Positions 43,351 to 52,863 of a DNA stretch of 64,000 nt are shown in pieces. Under the pieces are notes generated by a model. The model did no database searches. It was not told the origin of the DNA and saw only the letters and a list, made by a program, of their open reading frames with translations. Position numbers and translations under genes: made by a program. The DNA is from Actimicrobium sp034313845. Its GTDB lineage: Bacteria; Pseudomonadota; Gammaproteobacteria; Burkholderiales; Burkholderiaceae_D. Position 1 is the stretch's first letter. Every line of letters starts with the position of its first letter. The DNA lies in the NCBI RefSeq assembly GCF_034313845.1, contig NZ_JAVIWN010000003.1; one strand, 5' to 3'.

Positions 43351-44652
43351 GTGCGCCTAATCGATTTGCTGTTCCGGAAACTTGCCTTTGTCATGCTGCT
43401 ATCGTGCTGCCTGATCCTGCTGACTCCGATCACGGGGGCGACGGCCGCGCCGGTGCTCGAAGTGGTGTCGTTCGGTATGGATAACGGTCGTGCCGGGAGC
43501 ACGATGGCCGCTGCGCCGCAGGATTTTGTCTACGACGGCTTACCGCCAGCCAACGCGCAGGGAAGTACCTGGAGCGGTCCGGTTCTGGTGGCACCAAACG
43601 ATACCTGGCAAACCATTCTGGCGCGGTCCCAGGCGCCGGCGACTGCCTGGACTGCACGTCTGACGCGGGCAGATCGTCGCGATTGGCCGCAGCGCCCGGT
43701 GCGCGGCAGCAAAGTCTGGATCGAATGGAATGGTGCCCATACGCCGCTGGCGGTGTTTTATTCGGTATCGGCACGCCAGATGCTGATGGCCAGGATGATC
43801 GAGGGCGAACTGCGTATTCGCGAGGCCACCCGGGACAGCGAGCAGCCGCCTGTGCTGTCCGGCGGCGCGCTCTATGTAGCGGCTGACACGATCGGCTTGC
43901 CGGAAGAAATCGTTGACCAGCTGGTGGCGCTGTTTTCGGGGGAACTGGATTTTCATCGCGACCTGACGCAGGGATTCAAGGGGACGGTGCTGTTTGAAAT
44001 GCAGTTCGATGAAGGACAGATCAGCCGGCCTGGCCGCATCCTCGCGGCCCGTCTGATGACACCGCAGCGCACGCACACGGCCTATCTGTTTGACGACGTG
44101 GCTGCGGGCGAACGGCAGTATTTTGGTGCCGATGGCCATCCTGTTCAGCAGACCTTCCTGCAATCGCCCATTTCCTTTTCACGCCAGACCTCGGGTTATT
44201 CGGTGGCGCGTTTTCATCCGATCCTGCAATTATGGCGGGCTCATACCGGCGTCGATTTTGCCGCGCCGTCGGGAACGCCCGTGCGGGTGACGGCCGATGG
44301 CGTGATCGAGTTTGTCGGCGTGCGGGGCGGGTACGGCAATCTGGTGCGGGTCCGGCATGCCGACGGGTTGTCGACCTACTATGGTCATCTGCAAGGGTTC
44401 GGCAAGGGATTGAAGATCGGTGCGGCGGTGCATCAGGGCGACTTGCTGGGAACGGTCGGCATGACCGGCCTGGCCACCGGTCCGCATCTGCACTATGAAT
44501 TGCGCCGGCTGGGAAAGCCGTTTGATCCGGCTTTGCTGCGCAGTCCGTCGGCATCGTTGCCGGCAAACCAGCTGGCGCGCTTCGATCATCTGGTGCATTG
44601 GTACGAGACGCAGTTGTCGGCGTCTACCCGGTCTCATTTCGTGACGCGCTAG
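43351..44652 (+). CDS. M23-family metallopeptidase
   Basis: 433 residues from GTG 43351. A signal peptide (LAFVMLLSCCLILLTPITGATA) comes first. The N-terminal region contains an OapA/LysM-like opening (APNDTWQTILARS). The C-terminal lysostaphin-type domain has zinc ligands in HTGVD (H298, D302) and HLHYE (H379, H381). It should be a periplasmic murein endopeptidase. It is divergent from the secretion operon across a 136-bp shared promoter region, and convergent with the next gene, the stops overlapping at a CTAG. Confidence 0.92.
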   Translation: MRLIDLLFRKLAFVMLLSCCLILLTPITGATAAPVLEVVSFGMDNGRAGSTMAAAPQDFVYDGLPPANAQGSTWSGPVLVAPNDTWQTILARSQAPATAWTARLTRADRRDWPQRPVRGSKVWIEWNGAHTPLAVFYSVSARQMLMARMIEGELRIREATRDSEQPPVLSGGALYVAADTIGLPEEIVDQLVALFSGELDFHRDLTQGFKGTVLFEMQFDEGQISRPGRILAARLMTPQRTHTAYLFDDVAAGERQYFGADGHPVQQTFLQSPISFSRQTSGYSVARFHPILQLWRAHTGVDFAAPSGTPVRVTADGVIEFVGVRGGYGNLVRVRHADGLSTYYGHLQGFGKGLKIGAAVHQGDLLGTVGMTGLATGPHLHYELRRLGKPFDPALLRSPSASLPANQLARFDHLVHWYETQLSASTRSHFVTR

Positions 44653-46556
44653 TGTGCGCCGTCTTTTTCATACATCCGGTATTGGTTTTTTCCTTCCGAC
44701 TTGGCGCGATACATCGCGGTATCGGCATTCCTGAGCAGCGCGTCCGACTCATTCCCATCGCGCGGAAACAGGCTGATGCCGACCGAGGTGCCGACCGACT
44801 TGATGCCTTGACTGAGGGTGAACGGCCGGTTGAATGCTTCGACAATGCGTACGGCGACGCGGGTCGCATCGTTTTCGGACATGATGGGTTCAAGGATGGC
44901 AGTGAATTCGTCGCCGCCGAGCCGCACGACATGGTCGCCGGGACGCAGTACCGATTGCAGGCGTTTGGCTGCTTGCTGCAGCAGTTCATCGCCGGCGGCA
45001 TGTCCCAGAGTGTCATTGACACTCTTGAACCCGTCGAGATCAACGAAGAGCAGCGCCAGCATGCTGCCCGCCTTGGCGTTGCGCTCGATGGCTGCAGGCA
45101 GGAATCCGGTCAGCCAGTGACGGCTCGGCAGGGCAGTGAGGGCATCTTCGTTGGCGACACGGCTGAGTTCATTGTTGTGATTCTTGACGGCAGAAATGTC
45201 GCGCAGCGTCATCGCCAGGCCCGTATCGGCGCGCACCAGCCGGCGATGCAGCCAGGTACCGCGCAGCGGACTGTCATCGACGACTTCAAATTCATCTTCG
45301 TAAAAGCCGTTCTGCATGGCTTTGTGGAAAACGCTGAACCAGATTTTTTGGGGAATGCCATCGGTGTGTTCGGTAAAACGCGAGCCGATCAGATGTTCCC
45401 GCAGCTTGCCGATCAAGAGTGCGCCACGCTCGTTGCAATCTTCAATCAGGAAGTCGACCAGATGCTGTTCGGTGTCGAAGATGGCTCGCAGCATGTAGAA
45501 ACCTTCGTTTCCCCCTTCGGTCGCTATCCGGTAAGTCCGTTTGACCTCCTCCGACTGGTAGTGTCGTTGCGCCATCCGTGCCGACATGATGATGCCGATC
45601 AGCGATAACGCCAGCAGGAACGCGGAGGCGCTGATCGCACCTTGCCGGTAAGTGTCCCAGGTTGCAACGTAAGGTGCCAGCAACTGCTGTTCCGATAAGC
45701 CGATCAGCGTCACGAACGGGTAGGCCGACAACGCTTGCCACGCCAGATAACGGGTTTCGCCATCGGCAAAGACAGTGCTGTCGGCGGCCTTGATGACTCC
45801 GCGTTGTACCGGTGTGCGAAGCGGCATGTGGCGGATTGCCGGACTGTCGGACGGATACAGCGTATTGCCGATACGCGAGCCGCGCATCGTTCCCTGCTTG
45901 TCGGTCACCGCGAGCAAGTCAGCCTGTCCCAGACTGGCGCTGTCAAAAAAAGCGGTGAAATAAGCTGGTTCGACCGAAATCACGATCACGCCATTGAACG
46001 CGCCGCTGGCGTCTTGCAAGCGGCGTGACAGTTGTATCGTGGGTCGGTCGAACAGCCCGGGAGACATCAGCGGATCGATGTGAAGATGGTCCGCAGTCGC
46101 CTCGCGCTGGACAAGGAAATACGCCATCTTCGCCATGCTCACACCCTGCTTGATGTTGCGGGTGCTTGTGATCACCGCACCTTTGCTGTCAAGAATCGTT
46201 GCAGACAACAAGCCATTGTGCGGGAACAGACCCTGACCAAGCTGGTTATCGAGGAGCAGTTGACCATTGCTTTGCTGCCAGTCCAGGCGCAGGTGGATCG
46301 CCGACTGATCGGCCTGGTCGAGCAAGCGCGTCAGGTGCTGGGCAAAGGAGGTGGCGATGTAGGAGGCATTCTTTCGTGCATTTCGTTCTACAAATTCATG
46401 ATCGGACTGGATGATCGACAGCGTGATGCTCCAGATAGCCACCGCCAATAGCAGGCAACCCACGGGCCAGATCAGTATCGTCGTCAGATTGCCTTTGATG
46501 AATGCCATACGGGATGGCGGCTTCATCCATGCTTGGGGGGCGCTTTGCTGGGGCAT
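44649..46556 (-). CDS. Membrane diguanylate cyclase (dCache-like sensor, PAS-like, GGDEF)
   Basis: 635 residues. TM helices at about 29-50 and 305-330 enclose a periplasmic double-Cache-like sensor. A PAS-like region (about 345-470) is followed by the cyclase domain with RLGGDEF. An inhibitory I-site RPGD lies five residues upstream of GGDEF. It should make cyclic di-GMP from two GTP in response to an extracellular ligand. No EAL domain is present. Position beside a LapBC-like secretion pair is suggestive, since c-di-GMP controls adhesin release in Lap systems, but no LapD is seen. Confidence 0.92.
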   Translation of the reverse strand: MPQQSAPQAWMKPPSRMAFIKGNLTTILIWPVGCLLLAVAIWSITLSIIQSDHEFVERNARKNASYIATSFAQHLTRLLDQADQSAIHLRLDWQQSNGQLLLDNQLGQGLFPHNGLLSATILDSKGAVITSTRNIKQGVSMAKMAYFLVQREATADHLHIDPLMSPGLFDRPTIQLSRRLQDASGAFNGVIVISVEPAYFTAFFDSASLGQADLLAVTDKQGTMRGSRIGNTLYPSDSPAIRHMPLRTPVQRGVIKAADSTVFADGETRYLAWQALSAYPFVTLIGLSEQQLLAPYVATWDTYRQGAISASAFLLALSLIGIIMSARMAQRHYQSEEVKRTYRIATEGGNEGFYMLRAIFDTEQHLVDFLIEDCNERGALLIGKLREHLIGSRFTEHTDGIPQKIWFSVFHKAMQNGFYEDEFEVVDDSPLRGTWLHRRLVRADTGLAMTLRDISAVKNHNNELSRVANEDALTALPSRHWLTGFLPAAIERNAKAGSMLALLFVDLDGFKSVNDTLGHAAGDELLQQAAKRLQSVLRPGDHVVRLGGDEFTAILEPIMSENDATRVAVRIVEAFNRPFTLSQGIKSVGTSVGISLFPRDGNESDALLRNADTAMYRAKSEGKNQYRMYEKDGAH

Positions 46557-46748
46557 GGCGGTGTCGTCTCCGTAAAGTCATGGGCAAGAGCGTGCAGCAG
46601 GTGACTTCTTGCTGCATTTTCCCGCGATAAGAAATTGATAAAAATCATAACACCGTGTAACTATTGGTAGTAATTTGACGGCGTCATTGGCCGAATTGGC
46701 CGATGGAAGTGTTACTTGTGAGCACAAGTGCGCTAGTGGAGCGACTTC

Positions 46749-46790
46749 GTGTGTCGTGTGTCGTGTGTCATGTGTCATGTGTCGTGTGAC
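46749..46790 (+). repeat. Heptanucleotide tandem repeat, six RTGTGTC units
   Basis: Six 7-bp units: three GTGTGTC, two ATGTGTC and a final GTGTGAC. It lies in the gap between the GGDEF gene and the LysE gene. The rest of 46557-46872 shows no supported gene. Confidence 0.9.
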
Positions 46791-46872
46791 ATCTCGCTGG
46801 CCGGAAAAAGGCTTTGTTCATCACGAAGTGTCATTTGCCGGTTCAAGTTTGTCCGGAGACTGAGGCGTCAGT

Positions 46873-47514
46873 TCAGCTTGTGCCGCGCTTGACGAAAAAC
46901 AGGGCGGCACCGACACCGATCAACACGCCGCCAAAAAACCGGTTCTGTTTTTTCATGGCGCGCGGATCACGAAAATAACGCTGCATGGATGAAGCGGCAA
47001 ACGCATAGGTGTGCATGACCATCAGGTCGATCGCACACATGGTGACGCCCAGAATAATCAATTGGGGCAGCAGCGCCGCGTTGCTGGTAATGAATTGCGG
47101 CAGCACGGCAACCATGAAAATAATGCCCTTCGGATTGGTGGCATTGGTCAGAAATCCGGTCATCAGCCGCTTGCGCCAGCTTGGTACATCGGCCGCTGCG
47201 GACAGGTGGGGGCGGGTCCCGTCGACATCCACTTTGGCCCGCCACTGGCTGATGCCAAGGTAGATCAGATACAGCGCGCCCACAATCTTGACGGCATTGA
47301 AGGCGACTTCGGAGGCCAGCAGCAATGATCCGACGCCGGCACCGGCAATCACCAGGATCATCAGCAGGCCGACTTGCAGGCCGGCGATGGTGACGCTGGT
47401 GCGTTTGACTCCGTACGACAAGCCGTGCGACATCGACAGCACCGCACCGGAGCCCGGCGAAATGGCGATGATGCAGGCGGCGATGACAAAAGTGATCCAG
47501 GTGGCGAGCGTCAT
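46873..47514 (-). CDS. LysE/RhtB family amino-acid exporter
   Basis: 213 residues with about six TM helices and the family opening WITFVIAACIIAISPGSGAV, then MSHGLSYGVKRT, VGALYLIYLGISQWRAK and GFLTNATNPKGIIF. It exports an amino acid or homoserine-lactone-type compound; the substrate is unknown. It lies 13 bp downstream of glnS on the same strand and may be read from it. Confidence 0.92.
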   Translation of the reverse strand: MTLATWITFVIAACIIAISPGSGAVLSMSHGLSYGVKRTSVTIAGLQVGLLMILVIAGAGVGSLLLASEVAFNAVKIVGALYLIYLGISQWRAKVDVDGTRPHLSAAADVPSWRKRLMTGFLTNATNPKGIIFMVAVLPQFITSNAALLPQLIILGVTMCAIDLMVMHTYAFAASSMQRYFRDPRAMKKQNRFFGGVLIGVGAALFFVKRGTS

Positions 47515-47527
47515 GAGGGTTGCCGGC

Positions 47528-49276
47528 TTACTTGCCCCAGCTGTCTTTCAAGGTGGTGATGCGGTTAAATACCAGTCGGCCAGCCAGCGAGTCATGCCGG
47601 TCGGCGACAAAATAGCCGTGCCGTTCGAACTGATACTTGTCATCGGCCTGTGCGGTTGCAAGGCCGGGTTCCACCCATGCTGCAACGACTTCCTTGGCAT
47701 TCGGATTGAGCGCCAGTTTGAAATCCTTGCCGCCGGCATCCGGTTGCGCATCGGTGAACAATCGGTCGTACAGGCGCACCTCGGCTTGCAGCGCATGCGC
47801 AGCGCTGACCCAATGGATATTTCCCTTGACCTTGTAGTTGGCTGAACCTTCGGTGCCTGATTTGCTGTCGGCGAAGTAATTGCAATGCACGGCGATCACA
47901 TTGCCCTCGGCATCCTTGTCGCAGCCGGTGCATTCGACCACAAAGCCATAGCGCAAACGGACCTTGTTGCCCGGGAACAGGCGGAAATAGCCTTTGGCAG
48001 GCACTTCCATGAAGTCTTCCTGTTCGATCCACAACGTGTCGGAAATGGGGAAGTCACGGTTGCCGCGCTCGGGGAAGTGCGGATGGACCGGGGCCTGGCA
48101 GGCGACGAGTTCGCCGGCAGGGAAGTTGTCGATGATCAGTTTGAGCGGGCGCAAGACGACCGTTGCTCGCGGTGCTTTCGGATCGAGGTCTTCACGCAGG
48201 CAACCGTCGAGTGTGCCGATGTCGATCCAGCTGTCGGACTTGGTGACACCGGATCGCTCGCAGAACAGTTGCAGCGATTCGGGCGTGAAGCCGCGCCGAC
48301 GCAAGCCGACGATGGTTGGCATGCGCGGGTCGTCCCAGCCATCGACGATGTGTTCTTCGACCAGTTCACGCAGCTTGCGTTTGCTGGTGATGACGTAGGT
48401 CAGGTTCAGGCGTGCGAATTCATACTGGCGCGGCAGCGGTTTTTTAAAGTAGCCCCCTTCAGCCAGACGTTCCAGCACCCAGTCATAGAACGGACGGTGA
48501 TCCTGAAATTCGAGCGTGCAAATCGAGTGCGTGATGTTTTCCAGCGCATCCGAGATCGGATGGGTGTAGTCGTACATCGGATAAATGCACCACGCATCGC
48601 CGGTCCGGTGATGGTGGGCATGGCGGATACGGTACATCGCCGGATCACGCAGGTTCATGTTGGGTGAAGCCATGTCAATACGGGCCCGCAGGATGTGCAG
48701 GCCATCGGCAAACTCACCGGCCTTCATGCGTCGGAACAGGTCTAGTGATTCTGCCGCCGAACGGGTCCTGAATGGGGAGTCCTTGCCCGGTTCACTGAAG
48801 CTGCCTCGGTTGGCCGCCATGTCTTCTGCAGGCTGGCTGTCAATGTACGCATGTCCGGCAGTAATCAGATATTCCGCCATGTCGTAGAGCCGGTCGAAAT
48901 AATCGCTGGCGTAATACAGGTGCTCTTGGCCCTGGCTGGTCCAGTCGAATCCCAGCCACTTGACCGAGTCGAGGATGGTGTCGACATATTCCTGGTCTTC
49001 ACGCGCGGGATTGGTGTCGTCAAAACGCAGGTGCGCACGGCCCTGATAGTCGCGTGCCAGTCCAAAGTTGAGGCAGATCGATTTGGCGTGACCGATGTGC
49101 AGGTAACCGTTCGGTTCAGGCGGAAAGCGCGTTATCACCTGGGGCAATGGCAGTCCTGCCGCATCCGTGCGACCCGCGTGCGTTTGTGCTGCCAGATCGG
49201 CATCGATGATGCTGCGTAAAAAATTGGAAGAAGGTGCTGTGTCTGCCGCGACTAGGCTGCTGTGATCTTTGCTCAT
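47528..49276 (-). CDS. glnS: Glutaminyl-tRNA synthetase
   Basis: 582 residues, class I synthetase. The HIGH motif is in FPPEPNGYLHIGHAKSI and the KMSKS-equivalent is in VITSKRKLREL. It charges tRNA-Gln directly. Its length is slightly above E. coli GlnS (554), with a short N-terminal extension. ATG 49276 fits. Confidence 0.96.
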   Translation of the reverse strand: MSKDHSSLVAADTAPSSNFLRSIIDADLAAQTHAGRTDAAGLPLPQVITRFPPEPNGYLHIGHAKSICLNFGLARDYQGRAHLRFDDTNPAREDQEYVDTILDSVKWLGFDWTSQGQEHLYYASDYFDRLYDMAEYLITAGHAYIDSQPAEDMAANRGSFSEPGKDSPFRTRSAAESLDLFRRMKAGEFADGLHILRARIDMASPNMNLRDPAMYRIRHAHHHRTGDAWCIYPMYDYTHPISDALENITHSICTLEFQDHRPFYDWVLERLAEGGYFKKPLPRQYEFARLNLTYVITSKRKLRELVEEHIVDGWDDPRMPTIVGLRRRGFTPESLQLFCERSGVTKSDSWIDIGTLDGCLREDLDPKAPRATVVLRPLKLIIDNFPAGELVACQAPVHPHFPERGNRDFPISDTLWIEQEDFMEVPAKGYFRLFPGNKVRLRYGFVVECTGCDKDAEGNVIAVHCNYFADSKSGTEGSANYKVKGNIHWVSAAHALQAEVRLYDRLFTDAQPDAGGKDFKLALNPNAKEVVAAWVEPGLATAQADDKYQFERHGYFVADRHDSLAGRLVFNRITTLKDSWGK

Positions 49277-50123
49277 GGTGGGCGTTCGGGGTCGGGATAG
49301 TGAAGATTCAACATTTTACCGTAGCAGGTAGCTCGGTTCACATTACATCGCCTGCCATCGGGCTGGTTGCTGCGCCGGGGAGGACAGCAAATGCGCAGTC
49401 GGGGTCGCCTGCTTCTTCACTTTTTCTAAATCGAGTTATTCAGGACACTAAAAATTCTTTCTTTTTTCTTGCCGGCATCACTTTTACCGAGAAGTGTTGT
49501 AAATCCGCATCAAAAAATCATCTGAAGCGTGATTATTTTAGAGTTTTTAAAATGGTGATTTATCAACCATACGGTGCAATCCGGGAGCGGGATTTATTGC
49601 GGTGTAGGCAAGGCATGGGAACACTGCCAAAACAGCGGGTAAATCCCGTTTCTCTTATGGCCACATTTAATTTTTAAGCTCTTTGACGGTTTGCGGCAGG
49701 CATTTTCCGGATGGGTTGGCAGCCGATTTTCTTGTTTGCCTGATCCCGGGTTCTTTCCTGATCCCGAACTATGGTTGGAATAATTAATTTTATCCAACTT
49801 AAATTCATGAGCGTGCGGTGTTTCTGTACCCGGTTTGCCGACCTTTCGGCATCTGCAATCTCGCCGCGCTGCAATGAAATATGTAAAATCCGACAAGTCG
49901 ATTTTGCAGGACATCTCAGGCACAAACTTGTTGAGAGTTTCGATTAATAAGCAGCTAACAAGCATCAAGCAAGCATCAAGCAAGCATCAAGCAAGCATCA
50001 AGCAAGCAGCAAATAAGCAGCAAATAAGCAGTAAATAAAAGCTCGTCAGAAGCTGATCAACAGTCATTGTGACTGCTGATTATTTTCTAGACGAACATCT
50101 GTTAATAACCCCAGGGAACAATC
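49277..50123. other. Long porin upstream region
   Basis: About 850 bp without a supported gene between divergent glnS and the porin gene. It contains GTTGGA and TCCAAC arms around an AT-rich centre at about 49773-49801, a possible regulator site. A GCGGGATTTA...TAAATCCCG pair at about 49588-49650 could be a small-RNA or leader stem. An 11-bp tandem array lies at 49960-50036. A long leader is common for regulated porins; no promoter was defined with confidence. Confidence 0.45.
49960..50036 (+). repeat. Seven tandem 11-bp units upstream of the porin gene
   Basis: Four copies of AAGCATCAAGC are followed by AAGCAGCAAAT, AAGCAGCAAAT and AAGCAGTAAAT, all in phase, 77 bp in total. The array ends 87 bp before the porin ATG. 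An 11-bp period is close to one helical turn, so equal elements face the same side of the DNA. Confidence 0.93.
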
Positions 50124-51116
50124 ATGAAAAAATCATTACTCGTTTTGGCAATTTTCGGCGCCTTTGCCGGTGTTGCGTCAGCTCAAACTTCAATCACCAC
50201 ATACGGTATCGTCGACATGGGCATTACCCGTGAAATGGGCGGCGCTGCTGGAAACGTCACCAAACTGGCGAACGGCGTCCAATCGGGCAGCCGTCTTGGT
50301 TTCAAGGGCACCGAAGATCTGGGCAGCGGCTTGAAAGCCATGTTCCAACTGGAAACAGGTATCAATGCTGATACCGGCGGTTTCAGTCAAGGTGGTCTGG
50401 CATTCGGTCGTCAAGCCTACGTTGGCCTGAACGGTGGTTTCGGTACCGCGTCAATGGGTCGTCAATACAACCCACTGTTTACCGCCCTGGATGAAGTTGA
50501 TCCATTCGGCACAGGCCTGGCGGGTTCATCGACCAACCTGTTCATCACCGGCGCAACCCGCGTGAACAATTCGCTGAAGTATGTTGCTCCAGCAATGGGC
50601 GGCATCACTGCTGAAGCCATTTACGGTTTTGGTGAAGTTGCTGGCAATTCATCAGCAAGCCGCACCATCGGTGGTTCGGTTGGTTACTCCAACGGCCCGA
50701 TCATCAGCAAACTGGTTTATGAGCGCGTTGCTAACGCAACCAACACCAGCACCACCAAGTTCACCCAAGGTACCTTCTCGTACAACTTCAATGTTGCGGT
50801 CCTGGCAGTCGGCTACGGCAAGACCAAAGACGACACCACGATCAATGCAGACAGCGCAATGGTTGGCGTGACGGTTCCATTCGGTGCCAGCGCTGTGATG
50901 GCTTCATACATCCGTCGCAACGACAAGTCGTCGGCGAACCTGGATGCCAATCAATACGCAGTGGGTTACACCTATGCGTTGTCAAAGCGTACCAACCTGT
51001 ACTCGGCGTATGCACGTATCAAGAATACAAACAACGCCGGCTTCACGGTTGGCGATGCAACATCGGCTGGTTCAGGCGACAAAGCTCTGAACGTTGGTGT
51101 TCGTCACACGTTCTGA
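50124..51116 (+). CDS. General porin (Gram-negative porin family)
   Basis: 330 residues. The signal peptide is MKKSLLVLAIFGAFAGVASA, and the mature start QTSITTYGIVDMGI is typical of Burkholderiales porins. The PGSRLGF-type element is seen as GSRLGFKGTEDLG. The protein ends in HTF, the C-terminal Phe needed for BAM insertion. It should form a trimeric 16-strand barrel. AGGGA precedes ATG. Codon use looks optimised, consistent with high expression. A strong terminator follows. Confidence 0.95.
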   Translation: MKKSLLVLAIFGAFAGVASAQTSITTYGIVDMGITREMGGAAGNVTKLANGVQSGSRLGFKGTEDLGSGLKAMFQLETGINADTGGFSQGGLAFGRQAYVGLNGGFGTASMGRQYNPLFTALDEVDPFGTGLAGSSTNLFITGATRVNNSLKYVAPAMGGITAEAIYGFGEVAGNSSASRTIGGSVGYSNGPIISKLVYERVANATNTSTTKFTQGTFSYNFNVAVLAVGYGKTKDDTTINADSAMVGVTVPFGASAVMASYIRRNDKSSANLDANQYAVGYTYALSKRTNLYSAYARIKNTNNAGFTVGDATSAGSGDKALNVGVRHTF

Positions 51117-51162
51117 TTGGTAGCAGGCTACGGCCTGCCGCCATCATGACTGCATCACAAGA

Positions 51163-51186
51163 AAAGCACCTTCGGGTGCTTTTTTA
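51163..51186 (+). terminator. Rho-independent terminator of the porin gene
   Basis: Stem AAAGCACC / GGTGCTTT with a TTCG tetraloop, followed by a run of T. It lies 46 bp after the porin stop. Confidence 0.93.
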
Positions 51187-51267
51187 TTGTGGTCACTGCT
51201 TCTATTGCGCTCAAGTAACTGGTCGGTTGGTCGTTACAAGATTACGTTCTTACTTTGCGGGTTTCTC

Positions 51268-52320
51268 ATGCGTGCTGTCTTATTGTTGTCCGGTAGCTTG
51301 TTGCTTCTCGGGTTCGCTCACGCTAATGAACCGGCCGAGCCAGCTACCAAGCCTGCTGCCGTGGTGGGTTCCGGTGCGAAAACAGGTAGCGTCAGTGCCG
51401 CCATCAAGGAGGTAAATCAACCTGTCAAACCGCCGTCGGTGATCAAGGAACCACCAATGTCGGCTGCGGAGCGAACGCTGGCGAGGGACGCTGCGCAGCG
51501 CGAAGAGGAACTGGGCGCGCGCCTGAAGGCAAGCCTCGCCCGCCTGGAAAGGGCCAATATTGCTGCGCGCCAGGCTGCGCAGCGACCACGGGTTGTGCCA
51601 CGACCGAAGATCGTTCCGGTGGCAGAGGCAGTCGTGGTGCCACATTCATCACACTGGGATTACGAGGGTGAAAATGGCCCGCTGCGCTGGGGACGAATCA
51701 ACCCGGCCTGGTCGCAATGCGAGAGCGGCAAGCGCCAGTCTCCGATCGATATTCGGGACGGTATCCGGGTTGATCTGGAGCCGATCAATGTTGACTACAA
51801 GCCAGCCCGTTTCAGCGTCCTCGATAGTGGTCACACCATCCAGGTCAACGTGGGCGCGGGCAACACCATCACCATCTCAGGGAAGATGTACGAGCTGGTG
51901 CAGTTCCATTTTCATCGGCCTTCGGAGGAGCGTATCAACGGCCGGAATTTTTCGATGGTGGTGCACCTGGTGCACAAGGACGTGGACGGCAAACTGGCAG
52001 TCATCGCCGCCATGATTACCGAGGGGGCGACCAGCCCGTTGGTGCAAACGATCTGGAATAACCTGCCGCTGGAAAAAAATGAGGCGACCTCGCCATCGAT
52101 GACGATCGACATGAACCAGATGTTGCCAGTCCAGCGCGAGTACTACACCTATATGGGATCACTCACTTCGCCACCGTGTACCGAAGGGGTATTGTGGCTG
52201 GTGATGAAAGAACCGATTCAGTTGTCCGCACAGCAGATGGCCATTTTTGCGCGGCTGTATCCGATGAATGCGCGCCCGATCCAGATCGGTGGCGGCCGAC
52301 TGATCAAGGAATCCAACTAA
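51268..52320 (+). CDS. Periplasmic alpha-carbonic anhydrase with N-terminal extension
   Basis: 350 residues. The signal peptide is MRAVLLLSGSLLLLGFAHA. About 110 residues of Pro/Ala/Arg/Glu-rich sequence follow, including a short helical stretch AAERTLARDAAQREEELGAR. The alpha-CA domain has WDYEGENGPLRWG, QSPIDI, zinc ligands in QFHFHRPSE (H214, H216) and HLVHKD (H233), and SLTSPPCTEGVLW. It interconverts CO2 and bicarbonate. ATG 51268 is chosen over an in-frame start at 51187, which would lie in the porin terminator. Typical bacterial alpha-CAs are about 245 residues, so the extension is unusual. Confidence 0.92.
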   Translation: MRAVLLLSGSLLLLGFAHANEPAEPATKPAAVVGSGAKTGSVSAAIKEVNQPVKPPSVIKEPPMSAAERTLARDAAQREEELGARLKASLARLERANIAARQAAQRPRVVPRPKIVPVAEAVVVPHSSHWDYEGENGPLRWGRINPAWSQCESGKRQSPIDIRDGIRVDLEPINVDYKPARFSVLDSGHTIQVNVGAGNTITISGKMYELVQFHFHRPSEERINGRNFSMVVHLVHKDVDGKLAVIAAMITEGATSPLVQTIWNNLPLEKNEATSPSMTIDMNQMLPVQREYYTYMGSLTSPPCTEGVLWLVMKEPIQLSAQQMAIFARLYPMNARPIQIGGGRLIKESN

Positions 52321-52809
52321 TTACGGCGCGTTAAAACGCAGACGGATGGTCTCGAGTCGCTGGCGATTAGTGCCCAGATCCTTGATGCCGAGTCGCGAAG
52401 CAGAGCGCATCTGAATCACGCCAGCCGGTTCGTCGAGGACAAATTCGACGTCGTCGACAAATTTGAGCAGCCGGGTCTGGAATTGCGCATACAAGTAGTC
52501 AGGATTGGACGTGATCACCGAGACACCGTCCATTTTCCCAACGAGGCCTGCGAGCTTGCGGAACGCTGCTTTGCCGTCGCCCGTGTACTGGATGGGCGCA
52601 ATGACGTGATAGTCGGTGTGTGGCTGCAACCTGGCATAACTCGACACCACGTTCGACGAGGTCAGGACCGGCGGCTTGAGCATTCCACCGTGCAAGCCAA
52701 GATCTTCAGGCCGCTTGCCGCTCAATAGTCCCAGTTGTCCGACGGCCAGCAATCCTAGTGGCAGGACAATAAAAATGAGCAGAGCAACGAGTCCAAGGGT
52801 TTTTGTCAT
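52321..52809 (-). CDS. DUF1499 family protein
   Basis: 162 residues with an N-terminal membrane helix (LGLVALLIFIVLPLGLLAV) and a DUF1499-like domain (AFRKLAGLVGKMDGVSVI, YLYAQFQTRLLKFVDDVEF, VIQMRSASRLGIKDLGTNR). The function is unknown. It converges with the carbonic anhydrase gene with no gap between the stops. Confidence 0.85.
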   Translation of the reverse strand: MTKTLGLVALLIFIVLPLGLLAVGQLGLLSGKRPEDLGLHGGMLKPPVLTSSNVVSSYARLQPHTDYHVIAPIQYTGDGKAAFRKLAGLVGKMDGVSVITSNPDYLYAQFQTRLLKFVDDVEFVLDEPAGVIQMRSASRLGIKDLGTNRQRLETIRLRFNAP

Positions 52810-52863
52810 GATGGCAATGAGCGAGGTGTCAGGACAGGCACCTTAGCATGGCGTGAACGCCAG

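Noticed and set aside
49594..49983. Minus-strand frame of 129 residues upstream of the porin
   Set aside because: No start context, no similarity recognised, low-complexity ends; likely non-coding leader DNA.
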